This document shows, in pieces, positions 41,046-48,660 of a stretch of 64,000 bases of DNA. The stretch's first letter is position 1. Each line of letters starts with the position of its first letter. The position numbers and the translations under genes were made by a program. The notes below the pieces were generated by a model. The model ran no database searches. It saw only the letters and a list, made by a program, of their open reading frames with translations, and was not told the DNA's origin. The stretch lies in IMG/VR virus record IMGVR_UViG_3300036832_000855, positions 58,420-122,419 of that record; one strand, written 5' to 3'. Source of the stretch: a virus.

Positions 41046-41129
41046 TCAGAGCCGGGCGCCGAGCAGCACCAGCAGCACCGCATAGCCCCCAAACAGGCAC
41101 GCGAAGCAGAGGAAACTGGAGTGGCGCAT
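41046..41129 (-). CDS. possible tiny membrane protein
   Basis: 27 residues: MRHSSFLCFACLFGG, then YAVLLVLLGARL, a single membrane span. A G-rich stretch (CTGGGGGGC) precedes the ATG. Too small for confident assignment; it fills the gap between the plus-strand gene and 41150. Confidence 0.35.
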   Translation of the reverse strand: MRHSSFLCFACLFGGYAVLLVLLGARL

Positions 41130-41149
41130 TGCCCCCCAGGGAGGCTACC

Positions 41150-41452
41150 TCAGCGCGGGCGCTGCTCAAACTCGCGACACACCTGTCGCCACCAGCGAGA
41201 GAAGCGCTTCACGTACGGACGCTGCTGCTGGTCAATCATCGCGTGGACCTCGTACGCCAGGCGAACCTGGTCGTCCATCCAAGCGTGAGCCGCGGCCATG
41301 TCCGGGCCGGGCTCTTTGACGTAGACCTCGCGGATCGCGTCGATCTCGCCGTCCACGGCGAGTCCGAGGCATGTCACGGCGTCGCGAATCGCCGTCGCCT
41401 GCTCGTAGGAGAGCATCAGCAGGATGGTGGGTTGGGTGGGTTGTTCTTCCAT
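41150..41452 (-). CDS. unknown small protein
   Basis: 100 residues (MEEQPTQPTILLMLSYEQA). A helical protein with DEIDAIREVYVKEPG-like charged region (DGEIDAIREVYVKEPGPDMA) and a C-terminal RFSRWWRQVCREFEQRP. No family recognised. Confidence 0.6.
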   Translation of the reverse strand: MEEQPTQPTILLMLSYEQATAIRDAVTCLGLAVDGEIDAIREVYVKEPGPDMAAAHAWMDDQVRLAYEVHAMIDQQQRPYVKRFSRWWRQVCREFEQRPR

Positions 41453-41513
41453 GCCCTAACTAGTCGTTCGGGCGTCGCGAGATCTGACACTCCTTCCCGA
41501 AAAGTTTGCGGCC

Positions 41514-41536
41514 CCTGAGGACCCTAAGTCCTCAGG
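41514..41536 (-). terminator. perfect 9-bp hairpin
   Basis: CCTGAGGAC-CCTAA-GTCCTCAGG between the 41612 and 41150 genes. On the minus strand an AAACTTTT stretch follows at a distance. It is a terminator or leader structure; the rest of 41453-41611 holds no gene. Confidence 0.45.
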
Positions 41537-41611
41537 AGCGTGGGTTTGCGGAGGCTCTGGCCTTGGCACGACCCCTCCTGTTGGGTGGCCGCCCTCCTCC
41601 TGTACCTACCT

Positions 41612-42010
41612 CTACCGAGGTCGGCTGGCGGTTCGTGACGCGATCCACACCGGCGCGATCACGAGCAGGCAAACCCAGTACGCCCATGGGCCGATCACGA
41701 AGGCGGCGGTCACGGCCACCGCGGCCAGGACCATCCTCGTCGTGCGACTGAGAGTCCAGCCGCCCAGCTCCCTGCCGTGCCGCATCACCGGCTCGACCGG
41801 AATGGAACTCGCGCGTTCCGCCTGCTCGGGCGTGGCCACGGGCTCGGGCGCCCGCAGGCGCTGGCGCTCAGCCTGCTCCTCTAGCAGCCGGTCGCGCTCC
41901 TGCTCAGCCTGCTCGCTCAGCAGCCGGTCGCGTTCCTCCTGGCGGGCACGCGTGATCGCGCGCTTGTACCGGCTGCGCGCGATCGCCCAGGCGGTGAGCC
42001 AGACGATCAC
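41612..42010 (-). CDS. membrane protein with central charged helix
   Basis: 132 residues from a GTG at 42010 (overlapping the upstream stop). A hydrophobic start (VIVWLTAWAIA) is followed by an Arg/Glu-rich helix with RDRLLSEQAEQERDRLLEEQ repeats. Two membrane spans then occur at about 90-125 (MVLAAVAVTAAFVIGPWAYW, CLLVIAPVWIA). Function unknown; topology suggests a membrane-bound regulator or holin-like protein. Confidence 0.55.
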   Translation of the reverse strand: MIVWLTAWAIARSRYKRAITRARQEERDRLLSEQAEQERDRLLEEQAERQRLRAPEPVATPEQAERASSIPVEPVMRHGRELGGWTLSRTTRMVLAAVAVTAAFVIGPWAYWVCLLVIAPVWIASRTASRPR

Positions 42011-42324
42011 GCGACATCCTCGAACGCTGGCCTCGGCAGGTTGCCGTCGAGCGTGTAACCCTCGCGCTGCAGATGCACCTGGACGCCCCACAGCACCTCC
42101 AGGATCTTCAGCTCCGAGTCGCTCACGTTGCCGAGCGCGTTGTGGTCGCCGTCGGACGCCCACAGGTCGAACGCGCGCTTCCACGCGCGCCGGAACGTCC
42201 GGCTGTCCATGTGCGCCAGCGCGCTCCGGAGATCCTTGCCCCGGTCCTGGCACTCGTGGCACCCGTCGTGCAGTATCTGACGCTCGTCGTAGCCCGGCAA
42301 AGCGTCGTGAAACGTATGTGTCAT
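42007..42324 (-). CDS. small Cys/His protein of unknown function
   Basis: 105 residues from the ATG at 42324. HDGCHECQDRGKDLRSALAH is a possible metal-binding motif, and WKRAFDLWASDGDHNALGNV plus KILEVLWGVQVHLQ are helical. Overlaps neighbours by 4 bases. No family recognised. Confidence 0.55.
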   Translation of the reverse strand: MTHTFHDALPGYDERQILHDGCHECQDRGKDLRSALAHMDSRTFRRAWKRAFDLWASDGDHNALGNVSDSELKILEVLWGVQVHLQREGYTLDGNLPRPAFEDVA

Positions 42325-42620
42325 TCGTCCTCCTCGGTCGGGTACAGCCCGAAGTCGCCGTCGTTCCAGGCCCAGGCAAAACCCTCGCGGGCCTGGTTGT
42401 CGTTCAGCCACTCGATCGCGGCGTCGGACTCCTCGATGACGCGCTCGCCCGGATAGTCCGGCTCGTGGCTGTCGGTGTCGTAGCGCGCGAGGATGGCGTC
42501 CGTCTCGGGACTCACCTCGTAGCCCAGCTTGCGCGCGAGTGTGATCACACCAGGGATCGCGTAGTGCCCGTGGTGCGAGTCGATGTAGCAGCCTGGCTCG
42601 AAGGCTGTGCCGTCTGTCAT
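42321..42620 (-). CDS. unknown small protein, first gene behind promoter P6
   Basis: 99 residues. MTDGTAFEPGCYIDSHHGHY is followed by VITLARKLGYEVSPETDAIL and a WLNDNQAREGFAWAWNDGDF segment. Ends in an acidic YPTEEDE tail, a tail seen in several small proteins here. Function unknown; a CGACCGACAGGAG leader precedes the start. Confidence 0.6.
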   Translation of the reverse strand: MTDGTAFEPGCYIDSHHGHYAIPGVITLARKLGYEVSPETDAILARYDTDSHEPDYPGERVIEESDAAIEWLNDNQAREGFAWAWNDGDFGLYPTEEDE

Positions 42621-42648
42621 TGCCCTTCTCCTGTCGGTCGGTACCTAC

Positions 42649-42683
42649 AGGATAGCACACATGCGCACGATGTGTGCTACGGT
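42649..42683. promoter_or_regulatory. split palindrome site P6, possibly bidirectional
   Basis: TAGCACAC and GTGTGCTA form a perfect inverted repeat separated by ATGCGCACGAT. On the minus strand the -10 is TATCCT; on the plus strand TACGGT. Neither has a good -35, so the site may be an operator with relaxed spacing. The next 100 bases hold further inverted repeats. Confidence 0.45.
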
Positions 42684-42690
42684 GGCGTGA

Positions 42691-42735
42691 GTGCTCCCGG
42701 TTGGGAGGTGGTAGGACACATCAGGCCGGGAGCAC
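42691..42735. repeat. inverted repeat GTGCTCCCGG/CCGGGAGCAC
   Basis: A perfect 10-base inverted repeat with a 25-base loop, non-coding on both strands, directly next to the P6 palindrome. May form a strong RNA hairpin or protein site. Confidence 0.55.
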
Positions 42736-42762
42736 CCTGTGTATTACCTGGGTAATACAGGG
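42735..42762. terminator. inverted repeat CCCTGTGTATTACC/GGTAATACAGGG
   Basis: Twelve of fourteen arm bases pair, with a 2-base loop, AT-rich in the centre. It follows the stop of the upstream minus gene at 42771 and may be its terminator, but the pattern lacks a plain U-tract. Adjacent to the 42691 repeat. Confidence 0.45.
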
Positions 42763-42770
42763 CGGCCGGG

Positions 42771-43109
42771 TTACACGCCGTCGGCGATGCGCGTCGACAG
42801 CTCGAACATGATCAGCGCGCTCATGTCCACCGTGACGTTCTCGCCCTCGTACGCCAGCCGGAACGCCACCTCGGCCCACATGATCGTGCGTTTCCACTCG
42901 TGGCGCTCCTCGCGGTCGTGAGGCCAGCGCACCCGGCTGACCGCCCACGGCCACAGCTTCTCCCAGTCGGAGATCCCGGCGCGTTTCTTGCGTACGAGCA
43001 GCACGCGGATCTGCTCCGCCGGGTTGATCGGACGCCCCACGAACTCGTCCGGGTGCCCCGGCGGCAGATCAGGTGCCAGACCCCTCGGTCTCTCCGCTAC
43101 TACCGCCAC
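42771..43109 (-). CDS. unknown protein
   Basis: 112 residues from a GTG at 43109 (start uncertain; the frame extends upstream). HPDEFVGRPINPAEQIRVLL and AGISDWEKLWPWAVSRVRWP, then MWAEVAFRLAYEGENVTVDM. No family recognised; overlaps the end of the 43069 gene by 41 bases in another frame. Confidence 0.5.
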   Translation of the reverse strand: MAVVAERPRGLAPDLPPGHPDEFVGRPINPAEQIRVLLVRKKRAGISDWEKLWPWAVSRVRWPHDREERHEWKRTIMWAEVAFRLAYEGENVTVDMSALIMFELSTRIADGV

Positions 43110-43785
43110 CCTCAGCCTCTTGTCCCAGGTCCCGCGGCAAGCCGAACTCCTCCGCGATCCAATCGTCAATCGGGGGCGCACCCTGCCGCCAGCCCGGCGG
43201 CGGCGTCCACACCTTCTGCCCCGTGTCCTTGTACTTCAGATCCACCGGCATCGTCGCCTCAAACGGCACGTCGATCCGCAGGCCCGCGTTGCGGATCTGC
43301 TGCTCGGTCATCGGCTGCGCGGCCGCGTCCGCGTCGGGCCCGTCCACCTCGGACGGTGGCGGCTGCGGGACGTCCGCGTCGGAGTCGGCCTCGGCCATGT
43401 AGTCGGGCGACTCGACCGGCGAGAAGTCCTCGTCCGGCCCGGGGTACAGCGGTGCGGTGCCCTTCGACGGCTCGGTCAACCGGTGGCGACCGCCGATCAG
43501 GCCCGCGACCTGCTCCGCGCTCGACGGCCACAGCCGGTCGCGGTCGATCGAGTGCTGCATCATCCAGCCGCCGTCGTCCTGCGAGAACACGTCGCCTTCC
43601 GCCGGGCCGTTCGTGCGGTACGGCGTCACGGCGTCGCGGAGCCAGTAGTCGTAGTCGCCGCCGTCGAGGGTGAAGTTGCCGGTCGACGCGTCCGGCGGCT
43701 GAAGGTTCGGCCGGATCGTCGACGGGTCGACGGACGAGTCCTGGGTGCTGCCTGGGTCGGCGGGCGCCAGCGGGTCGCGTGCCAT
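43069..43785 (-). CDS. acidic linker-rich phage protein
   Basis: 238 residues. Proline/Asp/Ser-rich start (MARDPLAPADPGSTQDSSVD), a small structured part (YDYWLRDAVTPYRTNGPAEG, GWMMQHSIDRDRLW), then a long acidic region (EADSDADVPQPPPSEVDGPD). The C-terminal part (TGQKVWTPPPGWRQGAPPID) ends in Glu/Gly/Ser. Directly follows the 929-residue gene (1-base overlap), so it may be its partner or an immunity/assembly factor (inference). Confidence 0.55.
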   Translation of the reverse strand: MARDPLAPADPGSTQDSSVDPSTIRPNLQPPDASTGNFTLDGGDYDYWLRDAVTPYRTNGPAEGDVFSQDDGGWMMQHSIDRDRLWPSSAEQVAGLIGGRHRLTEPSKGTAPLYPGPDEDFSPVESPDYMAEADSDADVPQPPPSEVDGPDADAAAQPMTEQQIRNAGLRIDVPFEATMPVDLKYKDTGQKVWTPPPGWRQGAPPIDDWIAEEFGLPRDLGQEAEGGGSSGETEGSGT

Positions 43786-46574
43786 CAGGCCGCCGCTCCC
43801 AACCGGCGCGGCGCGGTCGTCGGCATGCCGCTCGCCAGCCCCGCCGTCTTGCGCCCCAGCTCCTTGATCTTCGCGACCGTCGACGAGCGCTCCGCCTCGT
43901 TGCCGAGCACGGCGTCAGGCTGCCCGTGTATGCCGCCGTGCAGCGACGCGCCCCACGCGCGGTCGTACAGCGGCCTGGCGGTGCTCTGGATGTCACCCGC
44001 GAGCTTCGACTCGTCGTTCGTCGGCTTGCGCTTCTCGGCCGCCGCCCGGCCGGTGACCTGGCGCTCCAGGTCGAACAGGTCGTGGCCCGGCCCGACTTCC
44101 TTCGTCCACCACATCGGGTTGGTGTTGAGCTGCAGCTCGGCCAGCATGCCGCCGGACTCCTTGGGCCCGCGGAGGATCAGTGACATGTCGCCGTAGCCGT
44201 TGGACTCGAACCGCTTCGAGCCGGTCGCGTCCGCCAGCCGCGGCTTGACGTGCTCGACCGTCCAGCCGCCCTGCGCCATCTGCTCCTTGATCTTCGCCAT
44301 CGCGGTCGGCAGGTCGTGCGCCGACGGGACGGTCACGGTCGCGCGGACCATGTCGTGCAGCTCGCGCGCGTCGCCCGCGTGACCCAGCCCGGCGACCTTC
44401 GCGAGCGCGCGCTTCTGGTCCTTCACCGGCGCGATGATCACGTGCGACTTGTCCATGTTCGCGGCGATGTCCTTGCCGGTGTCCTCGAACGACTTGCCGG
44501 ACGAGATGTCGTGAACGTCGGCGCCGAGCGCCGCGGCGACCCCGGCGCCCAGGTCGAGCAGCGCCTTGAAGGCAGGCAGGCCCTTCTGGTTCGCGAGCTT
44601 CGTCAGCTCGCCCACGTCGCCGGTCGGCTGGCCGCTATGCACCTCGGGCGCGGACGGCGTCACTGCCGCCAGGTCCCGGCCGACGTTCCTCTCGACGCCC
44701 TTGTCGATCGAGGTGATCTGCCCGCCGGTCTTCCACGCGCCGCGCTCGGGCGCCTGCACGTCCGGCACGTCCGGGATCGTCTCCGTCGCCTTGTTCAGAA
44801 CCTGCTGGTAGCCGTCGCGGTCCGGGTAGTGCGTGTGGCCGTCCGGCAGCGCTTCCGCGAGCAGCTTCGGCGGGTTGAAGTGGCCGAACTCGTCCTTGCC
44901 CTGGTTCGTGTCGTACACCTGGACATGCACGCCCATGTCCTTCGCGCGCGCCATGACGCCCGGGATCGCCGCCGACACGTCGCGATGCACCGAGCGCATG
45001 ATCACGTCCGGGATGTAGCGCTTGTCGGCGTCCTTCGTCGCGGTCGCCAGCCGGTGATGCGCTCGCTTGAGCGCCTCCTCGGTCGGCACGCTGACGTAGC
45101 TGATCCGCGGGTTGACGTACCCCGCGTCGGTGAAGGTCTTGACCCGGGCGGCGACCTCGTCCGGGCTCGTGTTCGTGATGCCGTCCACGATCACGTTCAT
45201 GCCCTTCTTCTGCGCCATCGCCATCGCCTGCTGGGCGATGTCCCACGCCTCGGTGTACACGCGTAGGTTCGCCTCCGGATCCTCCCCCAGCGACTGCTGG
45301 AACTCGGGCAGCCACGCCTTGATCAGGTCCGGGTCGATCACGACCGCGTCCTTCGGCAACTGGTCCTGAGCCGCCATCTGGCCGAGCAGGCTGCCCTTGC
45401 CCGCCGCGTAGCCGCCGCCGGTGAACAGGACCGTCGGCTTGCCGGACGGCTTCTCCAGCCGCGGCGTGGTCGAACTCAGCCCGATGTCCTTGCCGCGCTC
45501 GTCCGTGCCGTGCTGGCGGAACATCATGTCGATGATCGCCGCGTGCAGCGCCTTGCGCGACGGGTGATACTCGCCGTTGGCGTTGCGGTACATCTGCGCC
45601 GTCGTCGGCTGCGTCGCGGCCTCCTCGACGTAGGACAGCAACGTCTTCTGGCTCACCCGCCCGGCGTCGTTGAAGTGCGTCTCGGCTGTGGTCAGATCCT
45701 GCGGCCCGCTCGGCTTCGCGGCCGCCGGGGTCTCCTTCTCCTTACCAGCCTTGCCGACCTTCCGCTTGATGCGCTTCTCCAGGCCTTTGGTGCGCCGCTG
45801 GTACAGCTCGGCCTGCCCGGCCCTGCGGAGCGAGGGCGGATGAACCTGCGACGCCTCGTAGTGCTCGGCCGCCTTCGCGTGCTCGCCCGCGTCGGTGTAG
45901 TGCTGAGCCGCCGTCAGGTGATCGCCCTTCGCGACGGCCGCCTCGGCCTTCTCGCGCGACTTGTCGGCCTTCTCGCCCTCCTTCGGGCGCTGCCCGGCCC
46001 TGTCCGCTCTGCGCTCCGCGCTGGCGAGCCGGGCGAGCCGGTCGTGCCCGGCCTGCTGCATCTTCGCGCGCGGCGTCACCTCTTGGCGGAACTGCGCGAC
46101 GCCCATCCGCTCGGGTAGCCCCTCGCCCTCGACGCGCATCCGCTCGCCCGGCGCCTTCGGCGTCGCGAACACCTGGGTCTGCTTGGGTCGGCGGAGCAGT
46201 CCGCGCCGGGTGGTGACCGTGGCGATCGGCTTGTCGACGCCGCCGCCCCTGCGCTCAACCCGCTCGACGCGCGGCCCCTTGATCCGGGCGACGCGCCTGT
46301 TCGTCGCCTCGCCCGGCTTGATCTGCTTGTCGAGCTTCTCCACCCACTTGCCACCCCGCCCACGGGGGTGAAGGATCTCGGCCCACGACGACTCCTGCAG
46401 CCCCTGGACGCCCAGCTCCAGCACGCCCGCCTCTTCCCACAGATCGAGGTCGTCGCTGGAGACCCAGCCGATCCGGTCGAGCTGGTCCTCCGTGGCCAGT
46501 CCACGGCGCAGAAACTCCCTGCGGAAGCTCGCGTTCTCGCGCGCAGTGGCCACGGCGTTCATGTTCGGCGCCAT
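43785..46574 (-). CDS. 929-residue multidomain protein: zeta-toxin-like kinase and RelA/SpoT-like domain
   Basis: The largest non-structural gene. A short N-terminal helix region is followed by an ILHPRGRGGKWVEKLD motif near 66-82 and a long Lys/Arg/Ala linker (AAVAKGDHLTAAQHYTDA). At about 375-560 there is a zeta-toxin-like P-loop kinase: PTVLFTGGGYAAGKGSLLG (Walker A), AVVIDPDLIKAWLPEF, MNVIVDGITNTSPDEV. At about 720-830 there is a RelA/SpoT-like nucleotidyltransferase-type domain: DARELHDMVRATVTVPSAH, GYGDMSLILRGP and MLAELQLNTNPMWW, matching the conserved D, Y/H and E(I/L)Q positions in pattern. Such proteins in phages are called polyvalent and may be injected with DNA. Activities are inferred. 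Confidence 0.72.
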   Translation of the reverse strand: MAPNMNAVATARENASFRREFLRRGLATEDQLDRIGWVSSDDLDLWEEAGVLELGVQGLQESSWAEILHPRGRGGKWVEKLDKQIKPGEATNRRVARIKGPRVERVERRGGGVDKPIATVTTRRGLLRRPKQTQVFATPKAPGERMRVEGEGLPERMGVAQFRQEVTPRAKMQQAGHDRLARLASAERRADRAGQRPKEGEKADKSREKAEAAVAKGDHLTAAQHYTDAGEHAKAAEHYEASQVHPPSLRRAGQAELYQRRTKGLEKRIKRKVGKAGKEKETPAAAKPSGPQDLTTAETHFNDAGRVSQKTLLSYVEEAATQPTTAQMYRNANGEYHPSRKALHAAIIDMMFRQHGTDERGKDIGLSSTTPRLEKPSGKPTVLFTGGGYAAGKGSLLGQMAAQDQLPKDAVVIDPDLIKAWLPEFQQSLGEDPEANLRVYTEAWDIAQQAMAMAQKKGMNVIVDGITNTSPDEVAARVKTFTDAGYVNPRISYVSVPTEEALKRAHHRLATATKDADKRYIPDVIMRSVHRDVSAAIPGVMARAKDMGVHVQVYDTNQGKDEFGHFNPPKLLAEALPDGHTHYPDRDGYQQVLNKATETIPDVPDVQAPERGAWKTGGQITSIDKGVERNVGRDLAAVTPSAPEVHSGQPTGDVGELTKLANQKGLPAFKALLDLGAGVAAALGADVHDISSGKSFEDTGKDIAANMDKSHVIIAPVKDQKRALAKVAGLGHAGDARELHDMVRATVTVPSAHDLPTAMAKIKEQMAQGGWTVEHVKPRLADATGSKRFESNGYGDMSLILRGPKESGGMLAELQLNTNPMWWTKEVGPGHDLFDLERQVTGRAAAEKRKPTNDESKLAGDIQSTARPLYDRAWGASLHGGIHGQPDAVLGNEAERSSTVAKIKELGRKTAGLASGMPTTAPRRLGAAA

Positions 46575-46599
46575 GGTAACCGCCGAATCGGCCGGTCCT

Positions 46600-46833
46600 T
46601 CAGCGCAATGTGCGCACGAGTGCGTACCAGCGGCGCGCCTGGTCCACCTTCCACATGATTGCGGGCCTCGTGTCGTGCATGCAGCTCAGGCAGATCCCCT
46701 CCAGCCAGAACTCCTTCGAGAACCGCCCGCAGGCCCGGCAGCGCGGCTGCGCGCGCACCCGCTCGATCTTCGCCAGGCGCCGGTCCTCGGCCTCGTCCTG
46801 CTCGGAGATGAACAGGCGCAGGGTCGCGGTCAT
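46600..46833 (-). CDS. small zinc-ribbon protein
   Basis: 77 residues. PRCRACGRFSKEFWLEGICL and SCMHDTRPA form a CxxC...CxxC zinc ribbon, with a helical LRLFISEQDEAEDRRLAKIE start. Possibly nucleic-acid binding. Overlaps the coiled-coil gene by 4 bases. Confidence 0.62.
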   Translation of the reverse strand: MTATLRLFISEQDEAEDRRLAKIERVRAQPRCRACGRFSKEFWLEGICLSCMHDTRPAIMWKVDQARRWYALVRTLR

Positions 46834-47117
46834 CCGGCCTGCACCACCAGGAACCGGCGGAGCTGCTCCTCGACCCTGCCCGCCTCAATCCGCGCGTCGT
46901 CGGCCATGCCCTGGGCGAACTCCTGCAGCTCGGTAGAGAGCTGGAGCAGCATGCCGACCTCCTCGCGCAGCTTGGTGATCTCGGCCTGCAGCTCGGTCAG
47001 CTTGCGGGACGCTGCGGCGTACTGGCCCTCGGCGCGGAGCGCCCTATCCTCCAGGATCGCCAGCTCGTTGAGGGCCTCCTGCGACAGGCTGACGATGGTG
47101 TCGTCTGACAGCGGCAT
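46830..47117 (-). CDS. coiled-coil protein
   Basis: 95 residues of mostly helix: SQEALNELAILEDRALRAEG, LTELQAEITKLREEVGMLLQ, then AQGMADDARIEAGRVEEQL. Heptad-like pattern for about 75 residues. Function unknown; operates with the downstream zinc-ribbon gene. A degenerate site (TAGCTCACGTCCGGCGC, near 47135-47155) lies upstream. Confidence 0.58.
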   Translation of the reverse strand: MPLSDDTIVSLSQEALNELAILEDRALRAEGQYAAASRKLTELQAEITKLREEVGMLLQLSTELQEFAQGMADDARIEAGRVEEQLRRFLVVQAG

Positions 47118-47156
47118 CGGCGCAACCTAGCGTCAGCGCCGGACGTGAGCTACAGA

Positions 47157-47186
47157 GGGAGCCTCGCGCGCGAACGCGAGGCTCCC
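47157..47186 (-). terminator. strong 12-bp hairpin
   Basis: GGGAGCCTCGCG and CGCGAGGCTCCC arms around CGCGAA, perfect, between the 47247 gene and the coiled-coil gene. No U-tract follows on either strand. The rest of 47118-47246 holds no gene. Confidence 0.55.
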
Positions 47187-47246
47187 CCGAGGTCGGCGTC
47201 CTTGCCGGTTCGGCGATCCCTGCCTGGGTGGTGTCCGTACCGAGGC

Positions 47247-47444
47247 TTATTCGTCCAGGCCCAGCTCGGCGATCTGCTCGTCCGAGACCGGCGCGGCGTT
47301 CTCGACGTCGGTCTGGATGATCTCGCCGTGCGGGAAGCCAGGCGCGATCACGCGGTCCAGCCGCCCGAGCGTATGAGCGGCCTCTTCGGCCTGCTCGGTG
47401 TCCCGGACGTCTAGGTAGATCGACACGTCAACCTTGATGATCAT
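47247..47444 (-). CDS. unknown small protein
   Basis: 65 residues. MIIKVDVSIYLDVRDTEQAE is a beta-alpha fold start, then an acidic DEQIAELGLDE end. Overlaps the upstream gene by 17 bases. No family recognised. Confidence 0.5.
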   Translation of the reverse strand: MIIKVDVSIYLDVRDTEQAEEAAHTLGRLDRVIAPGFPHGEIIQTDVENAAPVSDEQIAELGLDE

Positions 47445-47700
47445 GCGGCTCCTCGACGTCGGTCTGGCCGGACACGTGGTCGCCGCACCCGCAGTGGACG
47501 CCCGGGAAGAATTCCGGCTCGCCGTACGGGTCGATCACGTAGCTGCCGACCGGCGCGTGCAGCGTGACGCAGCACTTGCACTCGTTGAGGTGCCAGTGGG
47601 TGTTCTCGATGCCGTGCTCCTCGCGCAGAGCCGCGATGGTCAGCACCTGCGTGAAGCCGAGCGTGGTCCCGTTCGGCAGGGTGACTTGCATCTCACTCAT
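47428..47700 (-). CDS. small Cys-rich protein
   Basis: 90 residues. LNECKCCVTLHAPVGSYVID and VHCGCGDHVSGQTDVEEP contain a Cys/His-rich possible metal site. It is linked by overlap to both neighbours. Function unknown. Confidence 0.55.
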   Translation of the reverse strand: MSEMQVTLPNGTTLGFTQVLTIAALREEHGIENTHWHLNECKCCVTLHAPVGSYVIDPYGEPEFFPGVHCGCGDHVSGQTDVEEPHDHQG

Positions 47701-47855
47701 AGCTCGTCCAGTTGGTTGGCGGCCTTGCGCAGCAGGTTCGACGCTTTCGCGTGGTCGCCGGTCGCGATCAGCACGAACGCCTGCGCCATCAGGCTGAGTG
47801 TCCGGGTGACGATCAGCACCCTGTCGATGCGGATCTGTTCGGCGGTCTCGGGCAT
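47697..47855 (-). CDS. unknown small helical protein
   Basis: 52 residues from the ATG at 47855, below the size of most gene calls: MPETAEQIRIDRVLIVTRTL, then HAKASNLLRKAANQLDEL. The stop/start overlaps on both sides (TATGAG and TCACG) fit the operon. No family recognised. Confidence 0.55.
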   Translation of the reverse strand: MPETAEQIRIDRVLIVTRTLSLMAQAFVLIATGDHAKASNLLRKAANQLDEL

Positions 47856-47856
47856 G

Positions 47857-48087
47857 TCACGTCCTCCAGGTCGAGGAGCCGTCTGGCCGGATGTACCAGG
47901 TGCGCTCCTCGCCGTCCATGAAGGCGATCGTGTCGGGCGTCAAGTTGGCGGCCTCCCACCCTCGCCGCGCGGCGAGCCGCACGTGGTAGGTGTCGCGAAT
48001 CTCCTCGGGCCGCAGGATCGAGAGTAGGTGGTCAAGCTCCTTGCGTTGCTTCTCGTTGATCTTGACCCCCGGGGCCGTCGCAATCAT
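47857..48087 (-). CDS. unknown small protein
   Basis: 76 residues. MIATAPGVKINEKQRKELDH and RPEEIRDTYHVRLAARRGWE, then GEERTWYIRPDGSSTWRT. Behind gene 48087 by an overlapping stop. Function unknown. Confidence 0.52.
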   Translation of the reverse strand: MIATAPGVKINEKQRKELDHLLSILRPEEIRDTYHVRLAARRGWEAANLTPDTIAFMDGEERTWYIRPDGSSTWRT

Positions 48088-48296
48088 CAGGTCTCCTTCC
48101 GGCAGACCAGCGGGTGGTCCGGATCTCGCGTGAACTCGCCGTCCCGCAGGACGATGCGAATCCCTTTGTCGGTCTCCTCGGTGCGGTCGACGGTCCCCCG
48201 GTACAGGTAGTACGGGAAGATCTCGCCGTCGCGGATTATGAGGGTGCCGGGCGTGAGGTTGCGCGCCAGCACCACGTGAGTGGTCTCCTCGGTCAT
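48087..48296 (-). CDS. unknown small protein, first gene behind P7
   Basis: 69 residues from the ATG at 48296. TEETTHVVLARNLTPGTLII and DGEIFPYYLYRGTVDRTEET form a beta-rich small barrel-like chain. No family recognised. The P7 palindrome is just upstream. Confidence 0.55.
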   Translation of the reverse strand: MTEETTHVVLARNLTPGTLIIRDGEIFPYYLYRGTVDRTEETDKGIRIVLRDGEFTRDPDHPLVCRKET

Positions 48297-48303
48297 GCGT
48301 AAC

Positions 48304-48332
48304 AGCTTAGCACACGTCATGCGCCCTTGCCC
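48304..48332 (-). promoter_or_regulatory. degenerate palindrome-spacer promoter P7
   Basis: TAAGCT as -10, 17-base spacer GGGCGCATGACGTGTGC, -35 GGGCAA (poor). The palindrome half GTGTGC is kept. It lies at the 3' end of the upstream gene (48317). Confidence 0.45.
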
Positions 48333-48556
48333 TTCGCCTCGCGGGCGGCCATCTTGCGCGCCACCACGAGGTTGCCCTCGCACTCCTTGATCGCCGCGCG
48401 GGTGAGCTTGATCGCCTGCTCGATCTTGTGGCGCTCCATCGTCGGCCCGTCCTTAGGGCAGGCGTCTCGCGCACGGCCGAGCTGCTCCAGGCTCTCGCGC
48501 ATGAACGGCAGCGCCACGGACCGCCAGGCGGCCGCCTGCTCGTAGCGGCTACTCAC
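48317..48556 (-). CDS. unknown small protein
   Basis: 79 residues from a GTG at 48556. MSSRYEQAAAWRSVALPFMR and MERHKIEQAIKLTRAAIKEC, then a basic AREAKGKGA end. Helical. No family recognised. Confidence 0.52.
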   Translation of the reverse strand: MSSRYEQAAAWRSVALPFMRESLEQLGRARDACPKDGPTMERHKIEQAIKLTRAAIKECEGNLVVARKMAAREAKGKGA

Positions 48557-48650
48557 CCATCCGGTCCATGGCCGTGCCGACCAGGATCGCGAGCACGAGC
48601 ACCACGAGCACCCAGCCGACCACCACCGCGATTACGGTCGCCGCGCTCAT
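48549..48650 (-). CDS. tiny membrane protein
   Basis: 33 residues: MSAATVIAVVVGWVLVVLVL then AILVGTAMDRMGE, one hydrophobic span with a charged tail. It overlaps the GTG start of the next gene by 8 bases. Possibly a holin-like or stress micropeptide; function unknown. Confidence 0.4.
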   Translation of the reverse strand: MSAATVIAVVVGWVLVVLVLAILVGTAMDRMGE

Positions 48651-48660
48651 GACGCCGAGC

